Positions 1 to 6,709 of a DNA stretch of 12,423 bases are shown here, one piece after another (within the stretch, counting starts at the first letter, position 1; each line of letters begins with the position of its first letter). The DNA is taken from positions 1 through 12,423 of the forward strand of contig CAYWTB010000120.1 of assembly GCA_964461135.1 (NCBI GenBank), in the 5' to 3' direction. The DNA is from RQOF01 sp964461135. Its GTDB lineage: Bacteria > Calditrichota > Calditrichia > RBG-13-44-9. The position numbers were made by a program, and so were the translations under genes. A model generated the notes under the pieces. It was not told the DNA's origin, made no database searches, and saw only the letters and a program-made list of their open reading frames with translations.

Positions 1-66
1 AAACATTCTACTACAAACGCCAGGAGATTCATAACTTTTTACGACTTCAGGTTATGTAAAAATTTT

Positions 67-555
67 TTAAAGAGTATGATCATTAAGTATTGTATCATTG
101 CCCGGGTTATTCTCTCCCCGTTTATCATTAAAAATTTTCTGCATTACCAGGGCGGTTTCGCCATTTTTGTAATAGCGTTCTCTTTTCGTAATGGTTTTAA
201 AGCCGAATTTTTCATATATATGTATAGCGCGCTGGTTACTTTGCCGGACTTCCAGAATGGCATAGGCACAATGCTCCTTCAGGGACAGTATGTGTTTTAA
301 AAAGGAGGAGCCCAATTTTTTATTCTGCATATCCGGCCGTATGGCAATATTGGCAATGTGGAATTCCTCATAAATACGCCAGATTATAGCATAACCATAA
401 ATCTTCCCCTGGGCTTCCATGATAAGGGGTACAGAAAAGGGATTTTGATTGATTTCATAATCAAAGCTTGAAGGTGACCAGGGATCTGGGAAGATTGATT
501 TTTCCAGTTCAACCACAACGGCCAGGTCTTTCGGTTTCATGCGGCGGATAAGCAT
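67..555 (-). CDS. rimI: RimI-like GNAT N-acetyltransferase
   Basis: This is a GNAT-fold acetyltransferase of the RimI type. RimI transfers acetyl from acetyl-CoA to the N-terminal alanine of ribosomal protein S18 in the cytoplasm, and relatives acetylate other N-termini. The family signature is clear in the second half: LEVRQSN at about residues 100-106, then AIHIYEKFGF, then RERYYKNGE and ALVMQK. The acetyl-CoA loop reads QNKKLGS, so the usual first glycine of (R/Q)xxGxG is lysine. The last 20 or so residues form a polar tail beyond the normal end. I chose the ATG at 555 because it overlaps the tsaB stop as TGATG, typical of coupled translation; a GTG one codon upstream (558) is also open. 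It is last in the porX-tsaE-tsaB-rimI run. Family assignment is firm; S18 as substrate is inferred from the family. Confidence 0.9.
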   Translation of the reverse strand: MLIRRMKPKDLAVVVELEKSIFPDPWSPSSFDYEINQNPFSVPLIMEAQGKIYGYAIIWRIYEEFHIANIAIRPDMQNKKLGSSFLKHILSLKEHCAYAILEVRQSNQRAIHIYEKFGFKTITKRERYYKNGETALVMQKIFNDKRGENNPGNDTILNDHTL

Positions 556-1247
556 CACATAATCCCTTTAAAAGCTCTGATATACATGGGTTCGCAGGTG
601 TCTGCCTGACTGAATTCCTTTTTTATGAATTTCTGATAACCCAGCTGCAGAAGTGCCCATCCCTCCGGCTGCTGCGGAAAAGGAAAGGGCAGAACAGCAT
701 TTCTTCCGGTGGCCTGCAATATTTTGCCCCTCAATTTTTCCAGGTCGGCACCGGTTAGGAGTGTACCGGTTTTCAAAACATCGGATAGAGCGGAAACATG
801 CAGGAGCTGATAATCCCCCTCCCGCTGAAACGTCTCATTTTTCCAACTATAACGTGCACAAAATAATTCATCCCGGTGGGCATCCATAACGGCAACCACA
901 GGTAGCCCGGTTATACCGTACTGGTAAGCCCAGATGTCCAGAGTAGGAATTTCCAGAATCGGTAATTCCCGGGCATGCGCCAATCCTTTGGCAAGACTGT
1001 AACCGATTCTCAAACCGGTAAAGGAACCCGGTCCTGCAGAAAGAACGATTGCCGAAATGTTTTGGAGTTTTAAATCCGTCTGATCCAGCAGGTAATGAAT
1101 CATCTGAGAAAGACGTCGCGAATGCACGTTTTTAATGTTAAGCGATACCTGCCCCAACAGGTTGGCATTGCTGGAGATATACACTCCGGAGGTGAGGCCG
1201 CTGGTTTCTATGCCCAGCAGATGAACCGTTTCCGTTTCAGTCTTCAT
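555..1247 (-). CDS. tsaB: tRNA t6A threonylcarbamoyltransferase complex subunit TsaB
   Basis: TsaB is the ASKHA-fold partner that dimerises with TsaD, and with TsaE forms the complex that moves threonylcarbamoyl onto A37 of ANN-decoding tRNAs. Visible hallmarks are the N-terminal LLGIETSG strand, the HSRRLSQMI segment, the diagnostic GPGSFTGLRIG loop (about residues 72-82 from the chosen start) followed by SLAKGLA, and a DAHRDELFCARY strand. At about 230 residues it has the usual length, without the metal-binding features of TsaD. The start is uncertain: ATG at 1247 or an in-frame TTG at 1259. Both overlap the end of tsaE and neither has a strong ribosome site, so translation is probably coupled to tsaE. 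The stop overlaps the rimI start. TsaD and TsaC are not in the window. Confidence 0.93.
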   Translation of the reverse strand: MKTETETVHLLGIETSGLTSGVYISSNANLLGQVSLNIKNVHSRRLSQMIHYLLDQTDLKLQNISAIVLSAGPGSFTGLRIGYSLAKGLAHARELPILEIPTLDIWAYQYGITGLPVVAVMDAHRDELFCARYSWKNETFQREGDYQLLHVSALSDVLKTGTLLTGADLEKLRGKILQATGRNAVLPFPFPQQPEGWALLQLGYQKFIKKEFSQADTCEPMYIRAFKGIM

Positions 1248-1704
1248 ACCGTTTGACAATGGTTATTTTCCGAGCCTCCGGCAGCCGGGGTATAAAATCA
1301 AGGGATACTTCCCAGCGAAGGGGAGGCAGATAAGATTTTATTTTATCAGCCCACTCAATCAGACACATATAATCGTTGTAAAAAAATTCTTCCAGTCCCA
1401 GATTCTGCAGTTCTCCCTGGCGTTCCAGGCGGTAAAAATCAAAATGGTAAATATAAAAATTTTTAGGTGTGATATATTCATTGATTATGGTGAAGGTAGG
1501 ACTGGTTATTTCCTGCTTAACACCAAGCGCCCGGCACATCGCTTTAATAAAAAATGTTTTTCCTGAACCCAGATCACCATAGAATGCCACTACATCTCCG
1601 GCCTGCAAAGTTCTGGCAAATCCGGAAGCAATTTTTTTTGTCTCCTCCGGAGATGATATCTCCTGCTGCAGGAAGATGGAATTATTAACTGTATTAACCG
1701 GCAT
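1237..1704 (-). CDS. tsaE: tRNA t6A biosynthesis ATPase TsaE
   Basis: TsaE is the small P-loop ATPase that binds the TsaBD dimer and is needed for multiple turnovers in t6A37 synthesis. The Walker A motif GDLGSGKT ends at K49-T50. It is followed by the SPTF switch segment (68-71), the HFDFYRL strand (87-93) with D89, and LIEWADK (115-121) with the conserved E117-W118. At 155 residues it matches the normal family length, with no truncation. ATG at 1704 has an AAGGA ribosome site seven bases upstream. The gene starts 18 bases after porX and overlaps tsaB, so it sits in the middle of one transcription unit. As I recall, porX-tsaE adjacency is also seen in Bacteroidota. Confidence 0.94.
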   Translation of the reverse strand: MPVNTVNNSIFLQQEISSPEETKKIASGFARTLQAGDVVAFYGDLGSGKTFFIKAMCRALGVKQEITSPTFTIINEYITPKNFYIYHFDFYRLERQGELQNLGLEEFFYNDYMCLIEWADKIKSYLPPLRWEVSLDFIPRLPEARKITIVKRYED

Positions 1705-1722
1705 GGGTATCCTTCGCGTCCC

Positions 1723-3291
1723 TTAACCCTGGACATTTTTGGGATCCAACTTTACGACCGGCAAGATCATCTCCTCCAGAGAAATTCCACCATGCTGGAA
1801 GCTGTCCCGGTAATAGGCCAGGTACTTGTGATAGTTGGTCGGATATACAAAATAATAATCCTCTTTGGCAACAATATAATTAACATTAAAATTGCGCTGG
1901 GGTAGTTTAAATTCTTTGGGGTTTCTTACGAAGATTGCATATTTGCCATCCACTTTCAGATTACGTCCGAACTTGTAGCGTAAATTTGTGCTGGTTTCCC
2001 GGTCTCCAATCACTTTTGTTCCACGCAGGCTTCTTACACTTCCATGATCACTGGTCAGGTAGATGGTCACATCCTGCTGAGCCAGCATTTTGAACACATT
2101 GTAGAGCGGAGAATGTTCAAACCAGGAGCGCGTCAGGGAACGGTATGATGGCTCATCCGGTGCAATTTCCTTCAGAATGGGCAGATCCGAGCGACTGTGA
2201 GCCAGAATATCCACAAAATTAACCACGACACTCAGCATCGGTGCATCCAAATAAGACAGAATATTCCTTTCCAGGTTCCTGGCATTCTCCGCATTCAGAA
2301 TTTTCACATATTTGGGTTCGCTTTTTAATTTCAATCCTAGCACACGTAACTGATCGTACATTAATTTCTCTTCATACCGGTTCCGGCTAAAGTCATCATC
2401 TTCACCCTGGGCCCACAGCTCCGGATAGCGCCTTTCAATATCCAGAGGATACAAACCGCTGAAAATCGCATTGCGGGCAAAAGGTGTAGACGTGGGCAGT
2501 ATGGAAAAATAATAGTCCTTGCTGATATTAAAATCCTCATAAAAATAGGGTTCCAGGGTCAGCCACTGGTCCAGTCTCAGACAATCTATCACCATGAACA
2601 CCACTTTCCTGCCCTGGCTCATTGCAGGATAAACAAAATCCTTTACCACATCCACTGAAAGTCGCGGCCGATCCGTTCGTTCATTAATCCATTCCAGGTA
2701 ATTTCGTTCAATGTACTTGCCGAATTCCACATTGCATTCCTTGCGCTGATCATAAATTACTTCACGCATATGCTGTTCATCCACTCCCTGCAGATCCATA
2801 TCCCAGGAGGTCAGTTTGCGGTAAATATCGATCCAGTCCGGGTAGTCCAGCGGCTGCATAAGCTTCATGGATATTTCACTTATTCTGCTGGAATAAGACT
2901 CGGTAAGCCGGCGTTGCGAGATATCCCGCGATTCGAGTAATTTCTTGCAGGCCATCAGGATCTGGCTGGGATTTACCGGCTTGGTAAGATAGTCATCCAC
3001 TTTGGATCCGATGGCATCCTCCATCAGACTTTCTTCTTCATTCTTGGTGATCATAATAACAGGCAATCCCGGTTTAACCGCTTTGATTTCTCCCAGAGCA
3101 GTGAGGCCGTCCTTGCCCGGCATCATTTCGTCCATCAATACCAGGTCTATGTTCTTCTGTTTTAACAGCGTTAATGCGTCATCCGCATTGGTAGCTATTT
3201 CCACCTGATAATTTTTATCTTTTAAAAACAGAATATGCGGTTGTAGGAATTCAATTTCATCATCGACCCAAAGTATCGTTTTTTTTGCCAT
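1723..3291 (-). CDS. porX: PorX-like response regulator with PglZ phosphatase-superfamily effector domain
   Basis: This is a cytoplasmic two-domain protein. Residues 1-120 form a receiver domain with all key positions: acidic pair D10-D11, phospho-acceptor D54 in LVLMDEMMPG, T82 and K104-P105. A helical linker follows to about 225. Residues 225-520 are a PglZ domain of the alkaline phosphatase superfamily: VIDCLRLDQW with D236, the SILPTSTPFARNAIFSG segment carrying the likely nucleophile Thr/Ser at 267-269, VDILAHSRSD with D361 and H365, SDHGS (D415, H416) and FQHGGISLEEM with H500. These fit a zinc-dependent phosphodiesterase site. The 522-residue length and layout match PorX, which in Porphyromonas controls type IX secretion with the PorY kinase. 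ATG at 3291 has a GAGGA ribosome site. Domain assignment is firm; a secretion role here is an inference, as no secretion gene is nearby. Confidence 0.88.
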   Translation of the reverse strand: MAKKTILWVDDEIEFLQPHILFLKDKNYQVEIATNADDALTLLKQKNIDLVLMDEMMPGKDGLTALGEIKAVKPGLPVIMITKNEEESLMEDAIGSKVDDYLTKPVNPSQILMACKKLLESRDISQRRLTESYSSRISEISMKLMQPLDYPDWIDIYRKLTSWDMDLQGVDEQHMREVIYDQRKECNVEFGKYIERNYLEWINERTDRPRLSVDVVKDFVYPAMSQGRKVVFMVIDCLRLDQWLTLEPYFYEDFNISKDYYFSILPTSTPFARNAIFSGLYPLDIERRYPELWAQGEDDDFSRNRYEEKLMYDQLRVLGLKLKSEPKYVKILNAENARNLERNILSYLDAPMLSVVVNFVDILAHSRSDLPILKEIAPDEPSYRSLTRSWFEHSPLYNVFKMLAQQDVTIYLTSDHGSVRSLRGTKVIGDRETSTNLRYKFGRNLKVDGKYAIFVRNPKEFKLPQRNFNVNYIVAKEDYYFVYPTNYHKYLAYYRDSFQHGGISLEEMILPVVKLDPKNVQG

Positions 3292-3330
3292 AATATCCTC
3301 AAATTTATATTGTTACAGCTCTCCGCGCTG

Positions 3331-3336
3331 ATTATA
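3331..3336 (-). promoter_or_regulatory. Candidate -10 element ahead of porX
   Basis: The minus strand reads TATAAT about 40 bases upstream of the porX ATG, in the only non-coding gap before the porX-tsaE-tsaB-rimI run. A TTGACT hexamer lies upstream, but only nine bases away, too close for a normal -35/-10 pair. No better -35 was found, so the call rests on the -10 match and position alone. Confidence 0.25.
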
Positions 3337-3401
3337 CGTTACGGTAGTCAAATGGTTCGCACCCTTGCGGTTATTATTCCTACTTTGAAAGAACACAACA
3401 T

Positions 3402-3419
3402 TTTGCCGCTATCGGCAAA
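3402..3419 (-). terminator. Hairpin terminator overlapping the nitrilase stop codon
   Basis: A perfect seven-base stem, TTTGCCG pairing with CGGCAAA, closes a four-base loop, followed on the minus strand by a T-rich tract (TGTTGTGTTCTTTC). The TAG stop of the nitrilase gene lies partly in the loop. The position between two co-oriented genes fits a rho-independent terminator that separates the nitrilase from the porX unit. The T tract is interrupted, so efficiency may be partial. Confidence 0.5.
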
Positions 3420-4209
3420 TATCCGAATAGAAAGAGGGGCGCCGGTCCTGAAAAAGATCATTCAGTTCCGTTATTTTTTTATCCCGTGCTGACGACGGAT
3501 CGATTTCAGCTATATAAATTTCTTCTTGCTGCGATTTTGCCCTATAAAGCAGCTCTCCTCTGGGTGCAACGATCTGACTTTTCCCGGTGAATTTCAACAT
3601 CCCGTGGGGCCGCTTGTCCGCCCCGTACCTGTTGGCAGTAACCGCAAAAAAATTATTCTCCAGGCAACGGGTAATCATTGCTTTCTGGCAATAACTCAAT
3701 ACCAGGTTGGAAGGATGGCAGATAATTTCCGCTCCTTTCAGTGCCAAAATGCGGCTTATTTCCGGAAAAATCCAGTCGAAGCAGATCATCATCCCTACTT
3801 TCGCTCCCTTCACCTCATGAACCACCAGCGGAATATCTCCCGGCTCGAAGATTTCTTTCTCATGGAAAAACAGTTGAATTTTCCTGTATACATGAAGAAG
3901 TCCTTGCGGCCCGACCAGAACTGATGAGTTATATATTTTTTCGCCGCTTTTCTCAGCAAATCCCGATACAATGTACATATCTTTCTTCCGGGCCATTTCA
4001 GTTAACTTTTCTATTGTCTGGCTGTCCGAAGGATCCTCGGCCACCCCTACCGCCTCGTAACGGTCCCTGAAGTGATAACCGGTAAAAACCAGTTCAGGCA
4101 AAACCATCAAATCCGCCTGGATTCGGGACAATGTCTTTAAAATCCGGGTCCTATTCTCCTCAACCTTTCCAAACTCCGGATAAAACTGATAAAATCCGAT
4201 TCGTAACAT
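3409..4209 (-). CDS. Nitrilase-superfamily carbon-nitrogen hydrolase
   Basis: This is a full-length member of the nitrilase superfamily, which hydrolyses amide or nitrile C-N bonds through a Glu-Lys-Cys triad. The triad is visible: E39 in MVLPELVFTGY, K110 in YRKIQLF followed by FEPGD, and C143 in MMICFDWIFPE. A glutamate at 117 or 119 could be the second structural Glu. At 266 residues it has the usual length for the amidase branches (omega-amidase, N-carbamoylputrescine amidase and related groups). The CFDWIFPE form does not let me choose a substrate. No signal peptide is seen, so it is cytoplasmic. ATG at 4209 has only a weak ribosome site. It lies downstream of an aminotransferase on the same strand, 162 bases away. 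An omega-amidase acting on transamination by-products is one attractive but untested idea. Confidence 0.88.
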   Translation of the reverse strand: MLRIGFYQFYPEFGKVEENRTRILKTLSRIQADLMVLPELVFTGYHFRDRYEAVGVAEDPSDSQTIEKLTEMARKKDMYIVSGFAEKSGEKIYNSSVLVGPQGLLHVYRKIQLFFHEKEIFEPGDIPLVVHEVKGAKVGMMICFDWIFPEISRILALKGAEIICHPSNLVLSYCQKAMITRCLENNFFAVTANRYGADKRPHGMLKFTGKSQIVAPRGELLYRAKSQQEEIYIAEIDPSSARDKKITELNDLFQDRRPSFYSDICR

Positions 4210-4322
4210 TTTAATCCAATCGTCTTTTGAATGTATTTACCGCTATATGGTGCTGCCAGCAATCAGACATTAGCCTTCTTCGAAAAGGGCATACTCTAAA
4301 GTGTAAAAATCCCCTTAAACTC

Positions 4323-4358
4323 CTTGTTTCTTGTGTCTTGTCTCTTGTCTTCTTGTTT
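4323..4358. repeat. Five-copy heptamer repeat (CTTGTNT)
   Basis: On the plus strand the core CTTGT recurs at 4323, 4330, 4337, 4344 and 4352: spacings of 7, 7, 7 and 8 bases, with units CTTGTTT, CTTGTGT, CTTGTCT, CTTGTCTT and CTTGTTT. On the coding (minus) strand it is a purine-rich ACAAG array starting 13 bases after the aminotransferase stop. It is not a hairpin. It may be a slippage-prone simple repeat or part of a dispersed intergenic repeat. Confidence 0.75.
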
Positions 4359-4371
4359 TTTCCCACCCGGC

Positions 4372-5541
4372 TCACGCCAGCACCCGGTTCAGCCGCTCAA
4401 CAGCATTGTTCAGCCGTTCCGGCGGTTCTCCGGTAAAGCAGATCCGGATAAAATCCTCAAAACCCTGACCGAAATCGCCTCCCGGGGCGACCGAGACTCC
4501 TTCATCCATCAACTGGTCGATCACTTCCCAGTAGGTTCTTCCCCGCAGACAATTTTTTATCGGGAAAAAGAAGAAATATGTTCCTTCCGGCGATACCACG
4601 GGTATTTTAAGCCTGTCAACAAACATATCCCGAAGTTTCTGATATTCCTCACATAGCCAGGGAATCCAGTTGTAACGCTGTTTTACCGGTTCTACCATCA
4701 TATACTGGGACAGTGTGGAAGGACTGTACAATTGATGGACGAGAGCTTTGTTGATCATTTTAACAACATCTGGATCCGCAGCCAGGTAGCCCAGCCGCAG
4801 TCCGGCAAACATAAACGATTTTGAAAATGTAAAAATGGAAATGGTCTGCCGGTGCATTTCCGGAAGGGTTCCTACGCAGATATGTTCACGTCCATCGAAG
4901 ACCAGACCGTCATATGCCTCATCGGAAATGATCCACAGTTTGTGATTTCTGGCAAAATCTGCTACCTGCAGCAGCTGGTGGCGATCCAGAACTTTTCCCG
5001 AAGGATTGTTGGGCGTATTCAGATAAAGCGCCACCGTATTTTGCGTAAGAAATTTTCCCAGATAGTTTTTAATATTTAGATCCGGGTTGTCATACAATTC
5101 TGTATAAAAAGGGATCTGGACACCGGTAGCATCTGCCATTTCCACCATTCCGGGAAAGAAGGGCCAGCAGGGTGTCAGAACCAGTAACTCTTCCCCCGGA
5201 TTCAACAGGCTAATCACACTGGCACTCAGTGCATTGGTGGCTCCGCTGGTGGCCAGAATATGATCCGCATCCACCGAAAAACCATTATCTCTGTTTAATT
5301 TATCAGATACCACCCGCCGGAATCTTTCCACTCCAAAGGTGCTGCAATAGCGGTTAAAGTATGGTCTTTTTTGCGTAAAATCAGGATTAATCGGAAGGTC
5401 ATATTTCGGGTGCATATAGGTATCACCAATGTGCAGATGGATCATGTATGATCCCTTCTCTTTCATTTTGGAACGGAACTTCTCAAAAACGGACCCCGGA
5501 AGGCGATTCACGCGCTCTGCAAATTGTGGAAATTTTGGCAT
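4372..5541 (-). CDS. Pyridoxal-phosphate aminotransferase, class I/II (fold type I)
   Basis: This PLP-dependent aminotransferase moves an amino group between an amino acid and a 2-oxoacid in the cytoplasm. The fold-type I landmarks are all present: the phosphate-binding SGATNALSA (99-107), the LNTPNNPSGKV loop with N179, SDEAYDGL with D207 and Y210, the Schiff-base lysine K241 in FTFSKSFMFAGLRLGY, R249, and the carboxylate-binding arginine R366 in DFIRICFTGEP. At 389 residues it has the usual length and looks intact. The substrate cannot be read from the motifs; aspartate/aromatic-type and alanine-type enzymes share them. The ATG at 5541 has an AAAGG site a little far upstream. It appears to be the first gene of its transcription unit, with a plausible promoter at 5568-5596. 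Confidence 0.92.
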   Translation of the reverse strand: MPKFPQFAERVNRLPGSVFEKFRSKMKEKGSYMIHLHIGDTYMHPKYDLPINPDFTQKRPYFNRYCSTFGVERFRRVVSDKLNRDNGFSVDADHILATSGATNALSASVISLLNPGEELLVLTPCWPFFPGMVEMADATGVQIPFYTELYDNPDLNIKNYLGKFLTQNTVALYLNTPNNPSGKVLDRHQLLQVADFARNHKLWIISDEAYDGLVFDGREHICVGTLPEMHRQTISIFTFSKSFMFAGLRLGYLAADPDVVKMINKALVHQLYSPSTLSQYMMVEPVKQRYNWIPWLCEEYQKLRDMFVDRLKIPVVSPEGTYFFFFPIKNCLRGRTYWEVIDQLMDEGVSVAPGGDFGQGFEDFIRICFTGEPPERLNNAVERLNRVLA

Positions 5542-5905
5542 TCTAGCGGTTACCTTTCAATCATCTTAGTATACCTTAAATATCTTCAGTCGTGAATGAG
5601 TGAAAATTCTGCCCGAAACCCGACCCGGAGGAGTTCAGTAAAAGAGATCGCTTACGAATTAACAGAATTTTAAAAAAAAGGGGATCTGAAAATATCGTAA
5701 TGAATAGGTTGAAACTTCTCCATAATTCAATGAAAAGTATCTTTTTCATAAAATACTTATAATAAATTACGGGAAAGCCGTTGTAAACAAAAGTGAAATT
5801 CTATTCACGGATTGTCAAAAAATTTCTGCACCCGGATTTTTATTTTGCGACTCGCTTATCTCTCATTATCTTATAAAGCATTAACCAAGCACAGGAGACA
5901 TTTTA
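5542..5905. other. Divergent intergenic region between the aminotransferase and the first VOC gene
   Basis: This 364-base AT-rich gap separates two divergent genes; no coding sequence is supported. The left end holds the candidate aminotransferase promoter. A perfect nine-base inverted repeat (AAAATTCTG at 5603, CAGAATTTT at 5663) has a 51-base loop. A TATAAT hexamer on the plus strand (5758-5763) could serve the VOC gene but has no recognisable -35. An operator-like GTGAA-N6-TTCAC inverted repeat lies at 5793-5808, about 100 bases ahead of the VOC start. Confidence 0.5.
5568..5596 (-). promoter_or_regulatory. Candidate sigma-70-type promoter for the aminotransferase
   Basis: On the minus strand TTCACG (5596-5591, four of six matches to the -35 consensus) and TATACT (5573-5568, five of six matches to -10) are separated by exactly 17 bases. 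They lie about 27 bases ahead of the aminotransferase ATG. Position, spacing and orientation agree. The match is by eye, and the lineage may use other promoter rules. Confidence 0.4.
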
Positions 5906-6289
5906 ATGAACCGGGTAATTCATTTCGAAATACATGCCAAAGATCCTCAGGCTGCAATAAAATTTTACAGCCAGATTTTCGGATGGCAGTTCCAGAAATG
6001 GGAAGGACCGCAGGATTACTGGCTAATCAAAACCGGAGAAAACGACACCCCCGGAATTGATGGGGGGCTGATCGGACGGCGGGGGGATATTGACGGTGAA
6101 GCCGTTATCGCCTATATCTGCACCATTGATGTGGTTTCAGTCGATCAGAAAGTGCAAGAAGTAAAAAAATATGGCGGAAAAGTTGTCGTGCCAAAATCCG
6201 CCATACCGGGAGTGGGGTGGCTGGTCTACTGTAAGGATCCGGCCGGAAATATCTTCGGCATGCTGGAATCAGACAGTTCGGCATTATGA
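5906..6289 (+). CDS. VOC (glyoxalase/bleomycin-resistance fold) family protein
   Basis: This is a single-domain-length VOC protein of 127 residues with two beta-alpha-beta-beta-beta halves. It starts VIHFEIHAKDPQAAIKFYSQIFGW, the usual first strand and helix, and ends with the typical VYCKDPAGNIFGMLE strand. H6 or E8 in the first strand and E121 near the end are candidate metal ligands. The family includes glyoxalase I, ring-cleaving dioxygenases, epimerases and drug-binding proteins, and the sequence does not single one out. ATG at 5906 has a good AGGAGA ribosome site. It is transcribed alone and away from the aminotransferase; the next gene converges on it. It is distantly similar to the VOC protein at 9968-10357. 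Confidence 0.88.
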   Translation: MNRVIHFEIHAKDPQAAIKFYSQIFGWQFQKWEGPQDYWLIKTGENDTPGIDGGLIGRRGDIDGEAVIAYICTIDVVSVDQKVQEVKKYGGKVVVPKSAIPGVGWLVYCKDPAGNIFGMLESDSSAL

Positions 6290-6709
6290 AACAGGATTTT
6301 TCAATAATACAATAAATTGAGGCTGGACAGAATAACCGGGGTTACAATAGAATAGGAAAAAGGTTCGGTAGGATGGATTCAGTGAGCAACGCATCCGATT
6401 CCAAATTTATTTTCTGAGAACGTACCGACTGCCGGTTCAAACCTGAAAAATGTTCAATAGTGATTCTGAAAAGATTTACCGATTATCCGTAAGAAATCCT
6501 GATGACACACTGTGACTGTGCAGACCATTTACATCAATTGCCATAACTTTCCAGAAATACTATTTCAATGGCAGCAGAGTTTTTATATTGTACTTACTTT
6601 ATATTGAGAAGGTAACTTTAGATCACTGATTATATGCATGTTGTAGGACATTAAAGATTTAGAAAAAATAAATATAGGCTCTTAAATAATTTTTTCTGTG
6701 AGGCTTGTA
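6290..6709. other. Convergent intergenic region, no gene seen
   Basis: This 420-base gap lies between the convergent VOC and serine hydrolase genes. No open frame with family resemblance or ribosome site was found. A six-base inverted repeat (TGCCAT near 6539, ATGGCA near 6569) and an A/T-only stem near 6662-6696, ending in a run of T on the minus strand, are the only structures seen. Either could help end transcription, but neither is a convincing terminator. Such a long gap between convergent genes may hold decayed sequence. Confidence 0.5.

Noticed and set aside
30..56. CATAAC/GTTATG inverted repeat as a rimI terminator
   Set aside because: The stem is only six mostly A/T pairs with a 15-base loop and is not followed by a T run on the minus strand.
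1723..3291. PglZ domain as a sign of a BREX phage-defence system
   Set aside because: The domain is fused to a receiver domain in the PorX layout and no BREX genes (brxC, pglX, brxL) are near. The t6A context fits a housekeeping operon.
3331..3352. TTGACT plus TATAAT as a paired porX promoter
   Set aside because: The two hexamers are only nine bases apart, too close for normal sigma-70 spacing. Only the -10 match was kept, at low confidence.
6662..6696. A/T-only stem as a terminator for the serine hydrolase
   Set aside because: The stem contains no G-C pairs and the inner part does not pair; in AT-rich DNA this is expected by chance.
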